Shown: positions 25,254-33,772, counted from the stretch's first letter. The stretch: DNA of 38,510 bases from CBFGTV01 sp965652145 (GCA_965652145.1 CBFGTV010000032.1:1-38510), one strand, 5' to 3'. Translations and numbers: made by a program. Notes: generated by a model not told the origin, from the letters alone.

Positions 25254-25384
25254 TCTATCCTCTCCTTGCTTACTACAGCTTAAACTCTATATTTTAGATG
25301 TTGATACAGCTTTACCTTAATGTCTATGGCAAATCTATTTTAGCATAATTTATTAAGGGCTGCAATTTTTTGTTAAACTCAAGA

Positions 25385-26128
25385 CTATAGGGAGGGGGCT
25401 GGAGGCATAACACGTTTATGCTCTGAGATACGATGTAGTCTTTCGATAATCTCCCGATCCTTTTCAGGTATTTCCTTTCCTTCTAAAAAGGCATCAATTA
25501 AAGCATAGGTGGTGCCCATTTCTGCTTCGTCCGTCTGACCCTCCCATAAACCCGCAGAGGGCTTACGGTCTAAAACAGACTGGGGCACACCTAATACCTT
25601 GGCCCATTCATATACCTCATATTTTTTCAGCGTAGAAATGGGCAGTATATCCACCCCGCCATCACCGTACTTAGTGAAATAGCCTGTATATACCTCGGCA
25701 GCATTGTCGGTACCTGCCACCAAATAATTTAGATTGTTAGCAACGGCATAGAGGGTGCTCATTCTTAGCCGAGCCCGCAGGTTAGCATCCATAATTCGTT
25801 GTCGTTTTTCATCGTACAGCCCGTTATCTTTAAGCTGTTCTGTCACCTTGTCGGCCACCAGGCCCTTTTCCTGACTCAAATCAACCGTTATGTATTTAAT
25901 CCCCGCCTTTTCAGCTACGGCCGTACCATCCTCCACATCTTTAGGATTACTGCTAATAGGCAAAAGCACCCCCAGGGAATTTTCGGGAAAGGCACGATAT
26001 ATTAAATTGGCCACCACAGCAGAATCTATTCCCCCAGAGATCCCGACAACCAGGCCCTTGGCCCCGGCTTCCTTTACCTGATCCCGAAGCCAGCCTACTA
26101 CATATTCTATCTTTTTTTCTATTTCCAC
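25385..26128 (-). CDS. nadE: NAD synthetase, ammonia-dependent
   Basis: This 247-residue enzyme of the PP-loop ATPase family has the ATP-binding motif GLVVGISGGIDSAVV and the deamido-NAD site around AGTDNAAEVYTGYFTKYGDG. It makes NAD from deamido-NAD, ATP and ammonia. It lacks a glutaminase domain, so it is the short ammonia-using form. I chose the GTG at 26128 because AAGGAG is 9 bases upstream; a TTG two codons earlier is only 3 bases from it. The gene appears monocistronic. Confidence 0.93.
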   Translation of the reverse strand: MEIEKKIEYVVGWLRDQVKEAGAKGLVVGISGGIDSAVVANLIYRAFPENSLGVLLPISSNPKDVEDGTAVAEKAGIKYITVDLSQEKGLVADKVTEQLKDNGLYDEKRQRIMDANLRARLRMSTLYAVANNLNYLVAGTDNAAEVYTGYFTKYGDGGVDILPISTLKKYEVYEWAKVLGVPQSVLDRKPSAGLWEGQTDEAEMGTTYALIDAFLEGKEIPEKDREIIERLHRISEHKRVMPPAPSL

Positions 26129-26208
26129 TATCAACAGCTCCTTATTTTTTTAGAAATTATTATATCATAAAATGACGAAAAATTCTTGTAATGATTCCAA
26201 AAAATACT

Positions 26209-26225
26209 GGGGCGTTTTTCGCCCC
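26209..26225 (-). terminator. Terminator of cysK
   Basis: GGGGCG and CGCCCC form a perfect 6-base stem with a 5-base loop, followed on the minus strand by AGTATTTTTT, directly after the cysK stop. Confidence 0.85.
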
Positions 26226-26230
26226 ATCAC

Positions 26231-27157
26231 TCAATCATCAAAATTAAACAGAGCCGTTGATAAATATCGCTCTCCCGAGGAGGGAACCATTACCACCACC
26301 CGTTTTCCAGACCCTAAGTCCCTTGCTATCCTAAGGCCGGTATAAATGGCGGCTCCTGAGGAAATCCCCACTAAAATTCCCTCGGCTGAAGCAATTTTTC
26401 TGGCCGTTTCCATGGCGTCCTCGTCCTCCACCTGAATGATTTCGTCAATGATGTCTGTATTTAATATGGAAGGAATAAAGCCCGCACCAATCCCTTGTAT
26501 TTTATGGGGCCCCGGCTGCCCACCAGAGATCACCGGGGAATTTTTTGGCTCAACAGCAATAATCTGAATATCCTGGTTTTTAGATTTCAATACTTCCCCT
26601 ACCCCTGTAATGGTACCCCCGGTACCGACCCCTGCCACAAAGGCATCAATATTCCCCTCGGTCATTTGCCAAATTTCCTCGGCAGTTGTCCTTCGATGGA
26701 CCTCTGTATTGGCAGGATTTTCAAATTGCTGGGGCATAAAATAGTCGGGGTGTTTTTCCTTTAATTCCGTGGCCTTTTCGATGGCCCCCTTCATTCCCTT
26801 GGCACCTGGGGTTAATACCAACTGGGCACCATAGGCTTTTAAAAGCCGTCTTCTTTCCATACTCATGGTATCAGGCATCACCAAAATCACATGATAGCCC
26901 TTGGCAGCCCCTATCATGGCCAATCCGATCCCGGTGTTTCCGCTGGTGGGTTCAATAATAGCAGCCCCTGGCTTTAATAATCCCTTTTCCTCGGCTGCTT
27001 CGATCATGCTTAAGGCAATACGATCCTTCACGCTGGCTCCAGGATTCAAATAGTCCAGCTTCAGGTAAACCTCGGCCATGTTGGCTTCAACCATTCGATT
27101 GAGTCTGACCAAGGGTGTATTTCCAATTAACTGATAAATAGCGTCTACCCGTTTCAA
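26231..27157 (-). CDS. cysK: Cysteine synthase A
   Basis: This 308-residue PLP enzyme is O-acetylserine sulfhydrylase. The PLP lysine is in NPGASVKDRIA, the substrate loop is EPTSGNTGIG, and the phosphate cradle is GVGTGGTITG. It makes cysteine from O-acetylserine and sulfide. The frame opens with ATG at 27172, but a TTG at 27157 is 8 bases after GGAGG and gives the usual start (KRVDAIYQLIGNTPLV), so I prefer it. It ends at its own terminator. It is divergent from the split TauE/SafE exporter genes, which also concern sulfur compounds. Confidence 0.92.
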   Translation of the reverse strand: MKRVDAIYQLIGNTPLVRLNRMVEANMAEVYLKLDYLNPGASVKDRIALSMIEAAEEKGLLKPGAAIIEPTSGNTGIGLAMIGAAKGYHVILVMPDTMSMERRRLLKAYGAQLVLTPGAKGMKGAIEKATELKEKHPDYFMPQQFENPANTEVHRRTTAEEIWQMTEGNIDAFVAGVGTGGTITGVGEVLKSKNQDIQIIAVEPKNSPVISGGQPGPHKIQGIGAGFIPSILNTDIIDEIIQVEDEDAMETARKIASAEGILVGISSGAAIYTGLRIARDLGSGKRVVVMVPSSGERYLSTALFNFDD

Positions 27158-27286
27158 TTCCTCACCCTCCATTATAAATTATATTCTCCATTAGCATACC
27201 CCCAATCGAAAGAAGCCTATACCTATTGTGAATAGTTTTAGGCCAGTTGGTTAAATTAAATCTACTGCCAGGGAAGGGTGAGAAAT

Positions 27287-27652
27287 TTGAAAAAGCATAT
27301 CTACTGGGTAAAAATCCTATTCGTTGGTCTAATAGCTGGTATTGTTAACGGCCTATTTGGTGCAGGGGGCGGTACAATCATTGTACCGGCTCTAACCTTT
27401 GTCTTTGGTGTCAGCCAGCACAAATCCCACGCCACTGCCATATCCATTATTTTGCCCTTTGCTTTGATCAGCAGCTTTATCTATTTTAAAAATGATTATT
27501 TTGACTTATATGTGACACTGAAGATCATTTTAGGCGGCATGGTGGGAAGCTATTTTGGTTCCAGGGCATTAACCCGGTTTTCAGCCAGTTATTTAAGAAA
27601 AATTTTTGGCATCTTTATGATTATTGCTGCCATAAGGATGGTGATGGGATGA
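27287..27652 (+). CDS. TauE/SafE-type exporter, N-terminal half gene
   Basis: This protein of about 121 residues has four membrane spans and the family's inner repeat motif GIVNGLFGAGGGTIIVPAL followed by SHATAISIILPFAL. TauE/SafE transporters are normally one chain of about 250 residues with two such halves; here each half is its own gene. They move sulfite, sulfoacetate or related anions out of the cell. The frame can start at GTG 27278, but that overlaps GGGAAGG; the TTG at 27287 is correctly spaced from it. Its stop overlaps the next ATG (ATGA), so both halves should be made in equal amounts. Confidence 0.85.
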   Translation: MKKHIYWVKILFVGLIAGIVNGLFGAGGGTIIVPALTFVFGVSQHKSHATAISIILPFALISSFIYFKNDYFDLYVTLKIILGGMVGSYFGSRALTRFSASYLRKIFGIFMIIAAIRMVMG

Positions 27653-28014
27653 TTCTTATTTTATTGGGCCTTGTCACGGGTTTTATTGGTGGTATGGGAA
27701 TTGGCGGCGGCACCATATTAATCCCCGGGTTAATTTTATTAACCCAGCTGCCTCAGCAGACAATACAGAGTGTCAATCTTATTTCCTTTATTCCCGTAGC
27801 CATTGTAGCATTAATCATTCATTTTAAAAACAAAAACATTGTTCTTAAATTGAGCATTCCATTAATCCTGTTTGGTTTGCTGGGGGCCTGGCTGGGAGCC
27901 AACATCGCCCTTAAGATTTCATCTGAAACCCTCAGAAAGCTCTTTGGCATTTTTCTGTTTGGTATGGGAATTTACGAAATATTTTATAAGGGTAAAGAAA
28001 ATAAAAATCAATAG
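27649..28014 (+). CDS. TauE/SafE-type exporter, C-terminal half gene
   Basis: This 121-residue protein has four membrane spans and the second family repeat GFIGGMGIGGGTILIPGLIL with QTIQSVNLISFIPVAI. It ends in a short basic tail (YKGKENKNQ). The start overlaps the stop of the first half by 4 bases, so translation is coupled and a heterodimer is likely. The two halves are similar to each other in motif layout, as expected from an internally duplicated family. Substrate is inferred to be a sulfur-containing anion, helped by the nearby divergent cysK. Confidence 0.85.
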   Translation: MILILLGLVTGFIGGMGIGGGTILIPGLILLTQLPQQTIQSVNLISFIPVAIVALIIHFKNKNIVLKLSIPLILFGLLGAWLGANIALKISSETLRKLFGIFLFGMGIYEIFYKGKENKNQ

Positions 28015-28030
28015 AACATATTCCATATGA

Positions 28031-28077
28031 AAAGCACCCATCTTCGAGATACCATTTTCTCAAGATCAGGGTGCTTA
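28031..28077. terminator. Bidirectional terminator
   Basis: AAGCACCC (28032-28039) pairs with GGGTGCTT (28069-28076), and an inner ATCTTCGAGA/TCTCAAGAT extends the stem with a bulge. It separates the convergent TauE/SafE and CoA-binding genes. Confidence 0.8.
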
Positions 28078-28085
28078 CATACTGA

Positions 28086-28475
28086 TTAACCCAAGGCCAC
28101 CAAAACACAGTCGTTGTAAACCAGCTTAAGGCCCAGGGCCTCGGCTTTTTGAATAACCTCATCGTTAAAGGTGCCTGGTTGAAACCAAACGTATTCAACC
28201 CCTGCCTCTTTAATCTCATCTAAAGCGGCCATTGAAAGGGTTGGGTTCACCACCATATCAATACAATCCGGCTTTACAGGCAAGGCAGTAAGACTATTGT
28301 ATAGCGGCTGACCTTCGAGGGTATCATATTTGGGGTTTATACCATATACCTGGTAGCCATGGTTCTTTAGCTTCTGATATATTTTGTACCCAAATTTGTT
28401 TGAATCGGGTGTCGCCCCAATAACGGCCCAAACCTTTTTTGACAGCATTTCTTTTTTGTTTTCTTCAATATTCAT
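28086..28475 (-). CDS. CoA-binding domain protein (YccU-like)
   Basis: This 129-residue protein is a single Rossmann-like CoA-binding domain: VWAVIGATPDSNKFGYKIYQ at the nucleotide-binding end and VEYVWFQPGTFNDEVIQKA near the C-terminus, as in the YccU family. The exact substrate is unknown; members may sense acyl-CoA or bind CoA as a regulator. The frame runs 13 codons further upstream, but AAGGAGG is 9 bases from the ATG at 28475. It lies 45 bases after the YigZ gene, probably in one transcript. Confidence 0.9.
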   Translation of the reverse strand: MNIEENKKEMLSKKVWAVIGATPDSNKFGYKIYQKLKNHGYQVYGINPKYDTLEGQPLYNSLTALPVKPDCIDMVVNPTLSMAALDEIKEAGVEYVWFQPGTFNDEVIQKAEALGLKLVYNDCVLVALG

Positions 28476-28520
28476 AATAGTCGCCTCCTTATTCTTAAAA
28501 TACCCATTTACCAATTAAAA

Positions 28521-29168
28521 TCAACCTATTATTTTGTCATTCAGCTCCGTTAAATATTGCGCACCCTTTTGTTCAATTTCCAACCGATCATTGGTAAGGT
28601 CTATGATCCATTCCTTAAACCTTTCCACCTCTGGGGCCTTTATAAATACATGGAAATTTACCGCTGCGTCATAGACTACCTCTTTGATATGGTACCCCCG
28701 CTGTACCAGCTCATTTTGAACCTTACCCAGCAGGGTATAATCCACCTTTACGTTCATCAGCTCATAGCTGCGTTTAGTGACAATTTGGGCCGCATCCAGG
28801 CCAATCTTGGCCCCCTTCGTATAGGCCCTCACCAGCCCCCCTGCCCCCAGCTTAATGCCTCCGAAATAACGGGTTACAACCACCACCACATTCCTTAAGT
28901 TTTCCTTTTTAATGACCTCTAAAACGGGAATACCCGCTGTTCCCGATGGCTCTCCATCGTCACTGTAGCGCTGTATCTCATTTTGTTCACCAATTACATA
29001 GCCATGAACATTATGGGTTGCATCCCAGTGCCTGGTTTTGATCTCCTTTATAAATTGAAGGGCCTCCTCTTCTGAAGCAACAGGGGCTGCATAACCGATA
29101 AACCTTGACCGCTCTATGATAATTTCGTCTTGATCAGCTCTTAGTACTGTTCGATAAGATTCCAGCAT
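28521..29168 (-). CDS. YigZ/IMPACT-family protein
   Basis: This protein of about 215 residues has the IMPACT N-terminal signature (RYSDDGEPSGTAGIPVLE, then TRYFGGIKLGAGGLVRAY) and the C-terminal DUF1949 domain. Bacterial YigZ proteins bind nucleic acid and their role is not settled; eukaryotic IMPACT regulates the Gcn2 kinase. I chose the ATG at 29168 (MLESYRT), which matches family starts; an ATG seven codons earlier has AAAAGG directly against it. It precedes the CoA-binding gene. Confidence 0.9.
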   Translation of the reverse strand: MLESYRTVLRADQDEIIIERSRFIGYAAPVASEEEALQFIKEIKTRHWDATHNVHGYVIGEQNEIQRYSDDGEPSGTAGIPVLEVIKKENLRNVVVVVTRYFGGIKLGAGGLVRAYTKGAKIGLDAAQIVTKRSYELMNVKVDYTLLGKVQNELVQRGYHIKEVVYDAAVNFHVFIKAPEVERFKEWIIDLTNDRLEIEQKGAQYLTELNDKIIG

Positions 29169-29228
29169 ATGTATCACAACCTTTTTCATCCTTTTGGAAA
29201 ATATTATATCATAAGCCCCAAATAAAAA

Positions 29229-29250
29229 GAAGCAGTCCTTTGACTGCTTC
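29229..29250 (-). terminator. Terminator of the Nudix-fold gene
   Basis: GAAGCAGTC and GACTGCTTC form a perfect 9-base stem with a 4-base loop, followed on the minus strand by TTTTTATTT. Confidence 0.9.
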
Positions 29251-29267
29251 GGAACCTTTCCCTTGGC

Positions 29268-29699
29268 CTAAACTACCTTCTTCTCTTTCATAATATCTTT
29301 ATATTTTTTATAAGATAAACAAACTAGTGATCGATCTTGACTGTAGGTGATCATTTGCAGGGCCACATCTACCGGGTAAAAGCCCCCATCACGGAAGCCC
29401 AGCTCATGATTAACTTTAAAGTTTTTGGAAGCGGCTGACATAATATACCAGGTTATTTCATTACATACCGGTTGTTTCCTTGAAATAGAAAAAAATTCGT
29501 AACTGGTTCCTCCTGCACTCTCGAGAACCTCGGCATCAATACCTCCTTCTGCCTTTACACGTCTTACCGCTACTTCCCAAGAGAGATCACCGTTACGAAT
29601 TACACCCTTCGGTAATACCCATTCATTTTTTTCGTTCTTCAAGATGAAAACCTGATTTGCATAGAACACAACTCCACCTGCACAATTTCTGAACAGCAT
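29268..29699 (-). CDS. Nudix-fold protein with degenerate catalytic box
   Basis: This 143-residue protein has the Nudix fold outline (CAGGVVFYANQVFILKNEKN, then WVLPKGVI) but its Nudix box deviates. Where active enzymes have G-x5-E-x7-R-E-U-x-E-E-x-G, this protein reads GVIRNGDLSWEVAVRRVKAE: the first Glu is Asp, RE is RR and EE is AE. Two metal-binding glutamates are therefore missing or moved, so it may bind rather than cleave a nucleoside diphosphate compound. AAGGAGGAC precedes the ATG. It is monocistronic with a perfect terminator. Confidence 0.8.
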   Translation of the reverse strand: MLFRNCAGGVVFYANQVFILKNEKNEWVLPKGVIRNGDLSWEVAVRRVKAEGGIDAEVLESAGGTSYEFFSISRKQPVCNEITWYIMSAASKNFKVNHELGFRDGGFYPVDVALQMITYSQDRSLVCLSYKKYKDIMKEKKVV

Positions 29700-29874
29700 A
29701 GGACAGTCCTCCTTCCATCATTCTTACTATTAATATACACCAATAACAGGAAATTTACAACTTTTTTTCTGAATATTTACGTAAGTTTTCTTGAACCCCC
29801 CCTAAAACTGTGATGCAGCTTGTTTACCAATTCAATAAAAAGGAGTGAATCTTGAAGAAGTGAATAACGTTAAA

Positions 29875-29903
29875 TTGTGTAATTGGGGCCATAGGTGTAT
29901 AAT
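29875..29903 (+). promoter_or_regulatory. Predicted promoter of the 68-residue gene
   Basis: TTGTGT (29875-29880), a 17-base spacer and a perfect TATAAT (29898-29903). A small inverted repeat GTCTAT/ATAGAC (29918-29939) lies in the predicted leader. Confidence 0.65.
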
Positions 29904-29962
29904 GATAAATAAAAAAGTGTCTATCGTTTAACCATAGACTTAATAGAATAAGGGGCCGCACG

Positions 29963-30169
29963 ATGAAATTAAGTAAAGTTGATGTTGACAAAATCATTAG
30001 AAATGGAATTGTTAGAATAAATGCATTGGGAGTTAGTAAGGGCTCAACGGTAATAGTTTTTAAGGGTAATTCTTATTACGTCTGGAAAGATGAAGATATG
30101 CTATACTTTCAGAAGAAATGGTTTTGGAGCAAAAAATATGTGTTTACGATTGCTGAGTTGGAATCATAA
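29963..30169 (+). CDS. Small protein of unknown function
   Basis: This 68-residue protein is not recognised. It is basic, with an N-terminal helix (MKLSKVDVDKIIRNGIVRIN), then two or three strands rich in aromatic residues (SYYVWKDEDMLYFQKKWFW) and a short helix. No signal peptide or membrane span is seen. A strong promoter and a GGGG ribosome binding site 7-8 bases before the ATG support expression. It is flanked by non-coding stretches on both sides and appears to stand alone. Confidence 0.6.
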   Translation: MKLSKVDVDKIIRNGIVRINALGVSKGSTVIVFKGNSYYVWKDEDMLYFQKKWFWSKKYVFTIAELES

Positions 30170-30375
30170 GCATAAATTGTTTTGAATCACTAGTATTATA
30201 TCCTCTATCTATTATACCAATAAGATAATATCTCAAGGAAGTTAATTTGCAAATCAATACTTTACACTATATACCTCATTCTTTTTCTTAAAAAACCTAC
30301 TTAAAGGACTTATATTAATTCCAGACATTCTACATACTATAAATGCAGTTAAAGTTAAAAAATGAGGGTGATTTT

Positions 30376-30840
30376 TTGCATATCATTTACCATTGTGTTG
30401 GCGGGGCCCATTCCTCGGTGGTTGCCTCTGCCATTCATTTAAACAGGTTACCCAGCGACCATATACCTGCCCCATCAGATTTATTGAATATTCCCTATTT
30501 CGACACCTTGACCATTCGGGATCGAGGGAAGGTTATGTATCGGGGTACCGATGAGCTGGGTCATCGAATTTATACCCTGAGCCGTCAGTTTGTCCCCCAT
30601 CTGGTGATACCAGTCATTCAAGATACCTGGCATATGCTAGGGGCCAAACCAGAGGATTTAATGATTGTTTCTACGTTAAGTACCGTAAATTTTCTAATGC
30701 GTTTAGGGGGCTTTACCTCCAGGAGAATGAATTGGGTTAAGCTGGGAAGGCCCATTGTTACAAGGGGTACCATTAAGGCCTATCCGGATTTGGTTAAAAT
30801 TGTACTGGATACTAAGAAAAAGCTCCAAAGCCTAGGTTGA
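30376..30840 (+). CDS. DUF3189-family protein
   Basis: This 154-residue protein matches the DUF3189 pattern seen across spore-forming Firmicutes: HIIYHCVGGAHSSVVASAIH at the N-terminus, LPSDHIPA, a D-rich middle and a helical C-terminus. The function of the family is not known; the GGAHS loop near the start resembles a small ligand- or nucleotide-binding loop. The TTG at 30376 is correctly spaced from GAGGGTGA and gives the usual family start, so I prefer it to an ATG 33 bases upstream that lacks a ribosome binding site. A terminator follows at once. Confidence 0.85.
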   Translation: MHIIYHCVGGAHSSVVASAIHLNRLPSDHIPAPSDLLNIPYFDTLTIRDRGKVMYRGTDELGHRIYTLSRQFVPHLVIPVIQDTWHMLGAKPEDLMIVSTLSTVNFLMRLGGFTSRRMNWVKLGRPIVTRGTIKAYPDLVKIVLDTKKKLQSLG

Positions 30841-30872
30841 AAAACCAGGGAGTTCACGCACCCCCTGGTTTT
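30841..30872. terminator. Bidirectional terminator
   Basis: AAAACCAGGG (30841-30850) pairs with CCCTGGTTTT (30863-30872). It ends the plus-strand DUF3189 gene and the convergent minus-strand HEAT-repeat gene. Confidence 0.9.
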
Positions 30873-30879
30873 CCTGAGC

Positions 30880-31554
30880 CTAGTTTGCTTCCTTAAGCCT
30901 TGCTTCAATTATTTCAATTGTTTGAAGAAAGGATCGCTTGACATAATCCAGCTCCCCTGGCTTTTTTATCAGTCCATTAATACGGTAAAGGGTTTTTTCA
31001 TCCCCCACCTCTGCCAAGGCCTTTGCGGCATACTGCCTGACCTGAGGCTTTGTATCCTGCAGGCCCCGATATAATATTTCTAAATTGCTTTCATGGGGAA
31101 TCTTCCGAAGGGCAGAGCATACCATTCTTCTGACCCCACCATGCTTGTGGCCGATTTCTCTTTGAATCACCGGCAGCAGCCTGACATCCCTTAATTGCCC
31201 TGCCAGCCATAGGGCGATCATTTTATCTTCGGCCTGATCAATATGGGGCATTATTTTAATTAAGTAAGCAATTAAAGCCTCCCGCTGGTCGTCGTCACAT
31301 TCCTCTAAAAAGGTGATTCGATCCTTTTTTGTTCCAGCCAATAGCTTTACAAATATTGGGTGATAAGTAACAACCTCACGCCTTTTCATTTTCACCTTAG
31401 CCTGTATAAGCTGCTCTTTAATTAGCTCGGGGGGCATATTCCTTATTCGACTAATCAAATCAATTGATTTGCCCTCTTGATACAATAAGTAGGTAACCAT
31501 AAAATCCTCTTGATTCTTGATGTCGTCCCAGTTTAGCTTTAAAAGTAAACTCAT
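30880..31554 (-). CDS. HEAT-repeat protein
   Basis: This 224-residue all-helical protein contains HEAT-like repeats in its C-terminal two thirds (for example VRRMVCSALRKIPHESNLEI and VRQYAAKALAEVGDEKTLYR). HEAT repeats form curved scaffolds that bind other proteins; PBS-lyase-type versions are common in bacteria. The N-terminal 70 residues look like a small helical HTH-like module. GCAGGTGGGGG precedes the ATG. It follows hflX by 14 bases and is probably cotranscribed, so a role near HflX is possible but unproved. Confidence 0.8.
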   Translation of the reverse strand: MSLLLKLNWDDIKNQEDFMVTYLLYQEGKSIDLISRIRNMPPELIKEQLIQAKVKMKRREVVTYHPIFVKLLAGTKKDRITFLEECDDDQREALIAYLIKIMPHIDQAEDKMIALWLAGQLRDVRLLPVIQREIGHKHGGVRRMVCSALRKIPHESNLEILYRGLQDTKPQVRQYAAKALAEVGDEKTLYRINGLIKKPGELDYVKRSFLQTIEIIEARLKEAN

Positions 31555-31568
31555 TTTCCCCCACCTGC

Positions 31569-32858
31569 CTAAGACTTTATTTCATATGCCTGGTATTTGC
31601 TGTAATCCTCAAGGGAAAGCCTCACCTTTAAATAAATTCCGGTTTCCTGATATTCTGATTCAAGAACCGTTGCAGCTTCATGGAGGCTCGAGGCCACAGC
31701 CCCTTTATCATAGGGAATCATTAGTTCAACCTCTTTATTAGCAGCCCCTACCTCCTGCTGAATCCTTTGTATTAGCTGATCTAGATTAATGCCCTTTTTA
31801 GCAGATATGGTCAGGGAATTTTCATATTTAGGAACTAATCCTTCATCCCGCAGCAGGTCAATTTTGTTATAAACATCAACGATTTTCTTTTCCTCTACCT
31901 TTAGCTCCTTCAGCACCGTCAGGGTTGTCTCTCTTTGAAGGTGATAATCTTCATTGGAGGCATCAATGACATGCAGCAATAGATCTGCATACTTTACCTC
32001 TTCAAGGGTGGCCTTGAAGGCATCCACCAAATGGTGGGGTAATCTGCTGACAAAGCCTACGGTATCGGTAAGCAGGAAATTAAAATTGTCTGGAAGGCTC
32101 AACCGCCTTAAGGATACCTCCAGAGTTGCAAAGAGCATATTTTCTGCATAAACCTCCCGCTCAGCACCGTAGTATTCACTCATTCTCAGCAAGCTATTCA
32201 TCAGGGTAGACTTACCTGCATTGGTATAGCCCACCAGAGCCACAATGGGTAAATCTGATTTAATTCGCTGGGCCCGTTGTACCTCTCGAACTCTTTTTAC
32301 TTCATCGAGCTGCTCTTTGATATAATCTATTTTTCTCATAATGTGTCTTCTATCGGTTTCAAGCTTTGTTTCTCCGGGGCCCCTGGTACCAATACCAGCC
32401 CCCAGCCTAGAAAGCTTATTACCTAGGCCCGTCAGCCTTGGCAAGCGATATTTTAGCTGGGCCAGCTCTACTTGAAGCTTTGCTTCCTTAGTAGTGGCCC
32501 GCCGTGCAAAGATATCAAGAATTAAAGTCGTACGATCAATTACATCAACTCCAATAAGCTCCTCAAGATTTCGTATTTGTGAACCTGAAAGCTCATCGTT
32601 AAAAATTACCAAATTTGCCCCATGGGCCTTACATAGGTCTCTAATTTCCTCTACCTTTCCTTTTCCTATAAATAAGGCTGCATCAACCGTTGGCCGATTT
32701 TGAATTGATAGGGCTAAAACCTCCACTCTGGCTGCTTGGGCCAGCTCCGCCAATTCATCCATAGAGCTTTCTATACCAATGTCTTCCTTTATTCTTGTTT
32801 GATTTAACCCCACCAATACTGCTTGATATTGAATTTCATCCTTTGTTTCCATCTCCAT
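31569..32858 (-). CDS. hflX: Ribosome-associated GTPase HflX
   Basis: This protein of about 429 residues has an N-terminal HflX domain (to about 190; includes a Gly-rich GAGIGTRGPGETKLE) and a TRAFAC-class GTPase domain with G1 GYTNAGKST, G3 DTVGF and G4 YNKIDLL. HflX binds 50S and 70S ribosomes and splits stalled ones under stress. The open frame extends to a TTG at 32885, but GGAAGGAG is 10 bases before the ATG at 32858, so I use that start. It leads an operon with the HEAT-repeat gene. Confidence 0.95.
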   Translation of the reverse strand: MEMETKDEIQYQAVLVGLNQTRIKEDIGIESSMDELAELAQAARVEVLALSIQNRPTVDAALFIGKGKVEEIRDLCKAHGANLVIFNDELSGSQIRNLEELIGVDVIDRTTLILDIFARRATTKEAKLQVELAQLKYRLPRLTGLGNKLSRLGAGIGTRGPGETKLETDRRHIMRKIDYIKEQLDEVKRVREVQRAQRIKSDLPIVALVGYTNAGKSTLMNSLLRMSEYYGAEREVYAENMLFATLEVSLRRLSLPDNFNFLLTDTVGFVSRLPHHLVDAFKATLEEVKYADLLLHVIDASNEDYHLQRETTLTVLKELKVEEKKIVDVYNKIDLLRDEGLVPKYENSLTISAKKGINLDQLIQRIQQEVGAANKEVELMIPYDKGAVASSLHEAATVLESEYQETGIYLKVRLSLEDYSKYQAYEIKS

Positions 32859-32972
32859 ACCCTTTTCACTCCTTCCGTCAATCAAAGGTATTTTCTACCT
32901 TTAATCATACCTATATCCTAAAGCGTTGGCAATAGTATTTAAACGCTCCAGGAAATTTTATATAAATTTTTA

Positions 32973-33003
32973 AAGCATCACCCTGTTATGTAGGATGATG
33001 CTT
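32973..33003. terminator. Hairpin downstream of the HTH gene
   Basis: AAGCATCACCCT pairs with AGGATGATGCTT with one mismatch around a 7-base loop. The T run is strong in the plus direction and weak in the minus direction, so it may end the HTH gene's transcript only partly. Confidence 0.6.
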
Positions 33004-33012
33004 TTTCAAAGA

Positions 33013-33297
33013 CTAATTTCTTAATTCTCGAAATAAAATATCCTCAGGGCACCTAAGAATTTCACATACCTTCTCAATGTTTTCCTCCTTTGGAATTCGG
33101 CCCTCGTAAATCCAGGCCTGTACCGTACGGGGAGAAACACCAATGCGTTCGGCCATATCACTCACCTTAATATCGTCAGCAAACATCAGGCCCAGCATGT
33201 ATCGGTTTTTTATTTCCCAGGTTTTTAATCTTCTAAATCTCTTTTTACGAATTCCTTTTCCAAGAACCCTTCTGGCTCTTTCTGAAGCAGTTTCCAT
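33013..33297 (-). CDS. Small HTH DNA-binding protein
   Basis: This 94-residue basic protein has a helix-turn-helix at about 44-85: KVSDMAERIGVSPRTVQAWI, followed by YEGRIPKEENIEKVCEILRC, a pattern of Cro/C1- or phBC6A51-type domains. The first 30 residues are very basic. It should bind DNA as a small regulator; the target is unknown. AAAGGTGATAAG precedes the ATG. No partner gene is coupled to it. Confidence 0.8.
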   Translation of the reverse strand: METASERARRVLGKGIRKKRFRRLKTWEIKNRYMLGLMFADDIKVSDMAERIGVSPRTVQAWIYEGRIPKEENIEKVCEILRCPEDILFRELRN

Positions 33298-33639
33298 CTT
33301 ATCACCTTTCTAATTATAATCTTAACGGGCTTCCCCATGGTCTTTTTTCATTATTGACAACTTTTTCTTAAATATTCAATCCCTATGGAATTCCCCAATT
33401 GTTTGTTAGCTGAATTATCAAATCAAATGTTAGTATACTCACAATTTATTATTATACAAAATTTCCGCAGGTTTTGCCAGTAAAAGATTGGTAAAGGTGT
33501 TAGGTTTTTTTCTATTATTCTTCAAAAATACTGCCTTCAGATGTACCCTTAGTGAAAATCCATTGTTGGAAAGCCACTTAAAAGAATAAGTATAACTGTA
33601 CAAACATTAAGAATAGTTTCTGTGTACACTATCAAAAAA
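33298..33639. other. Gene-free spacer
   Basis: About 340 bases of AT-rich DNA between the HTH gene and the terminator of the pheromone gene. No ORF with a ribosome binding site was found. On the minus strand a TATAAT-like box is present but lacks a matching -35. A short GTGTAC palindrome-like element occurs near 33620. Confidence 0.5.
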
Positions 33640-33657
33640 CCCCCATCTTCATGGGGG
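33640..33657 (-). terminator. Terminator of the RRNPP receptor-peptide operon
   Basis: CCCCCAT and ATGGGGG form a 7-base stem with a CTTC-type loop, followed on the minus strand by TTTTTTGAT, about 115 bases after the peptide gene. Confidence 0.85.
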
Positions 33658-33772
33658 CAAAATAATATTCAATCTTTAACAATTATAGTACATATGTAAC
33701 TACCTTAATATTAAAAACTTTCCTGAGTAGTGTTTTTTCTTGTCAATTTTTTAAAGATAGATCGAATTGACA

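Noticed and set aside
29850..29935. A short GTG frame upstream of the 68-residue gene
   Set aside because: The GTG is part of its own would-be ribosome binding site, and the frame contains the strong promoter of the next gene.
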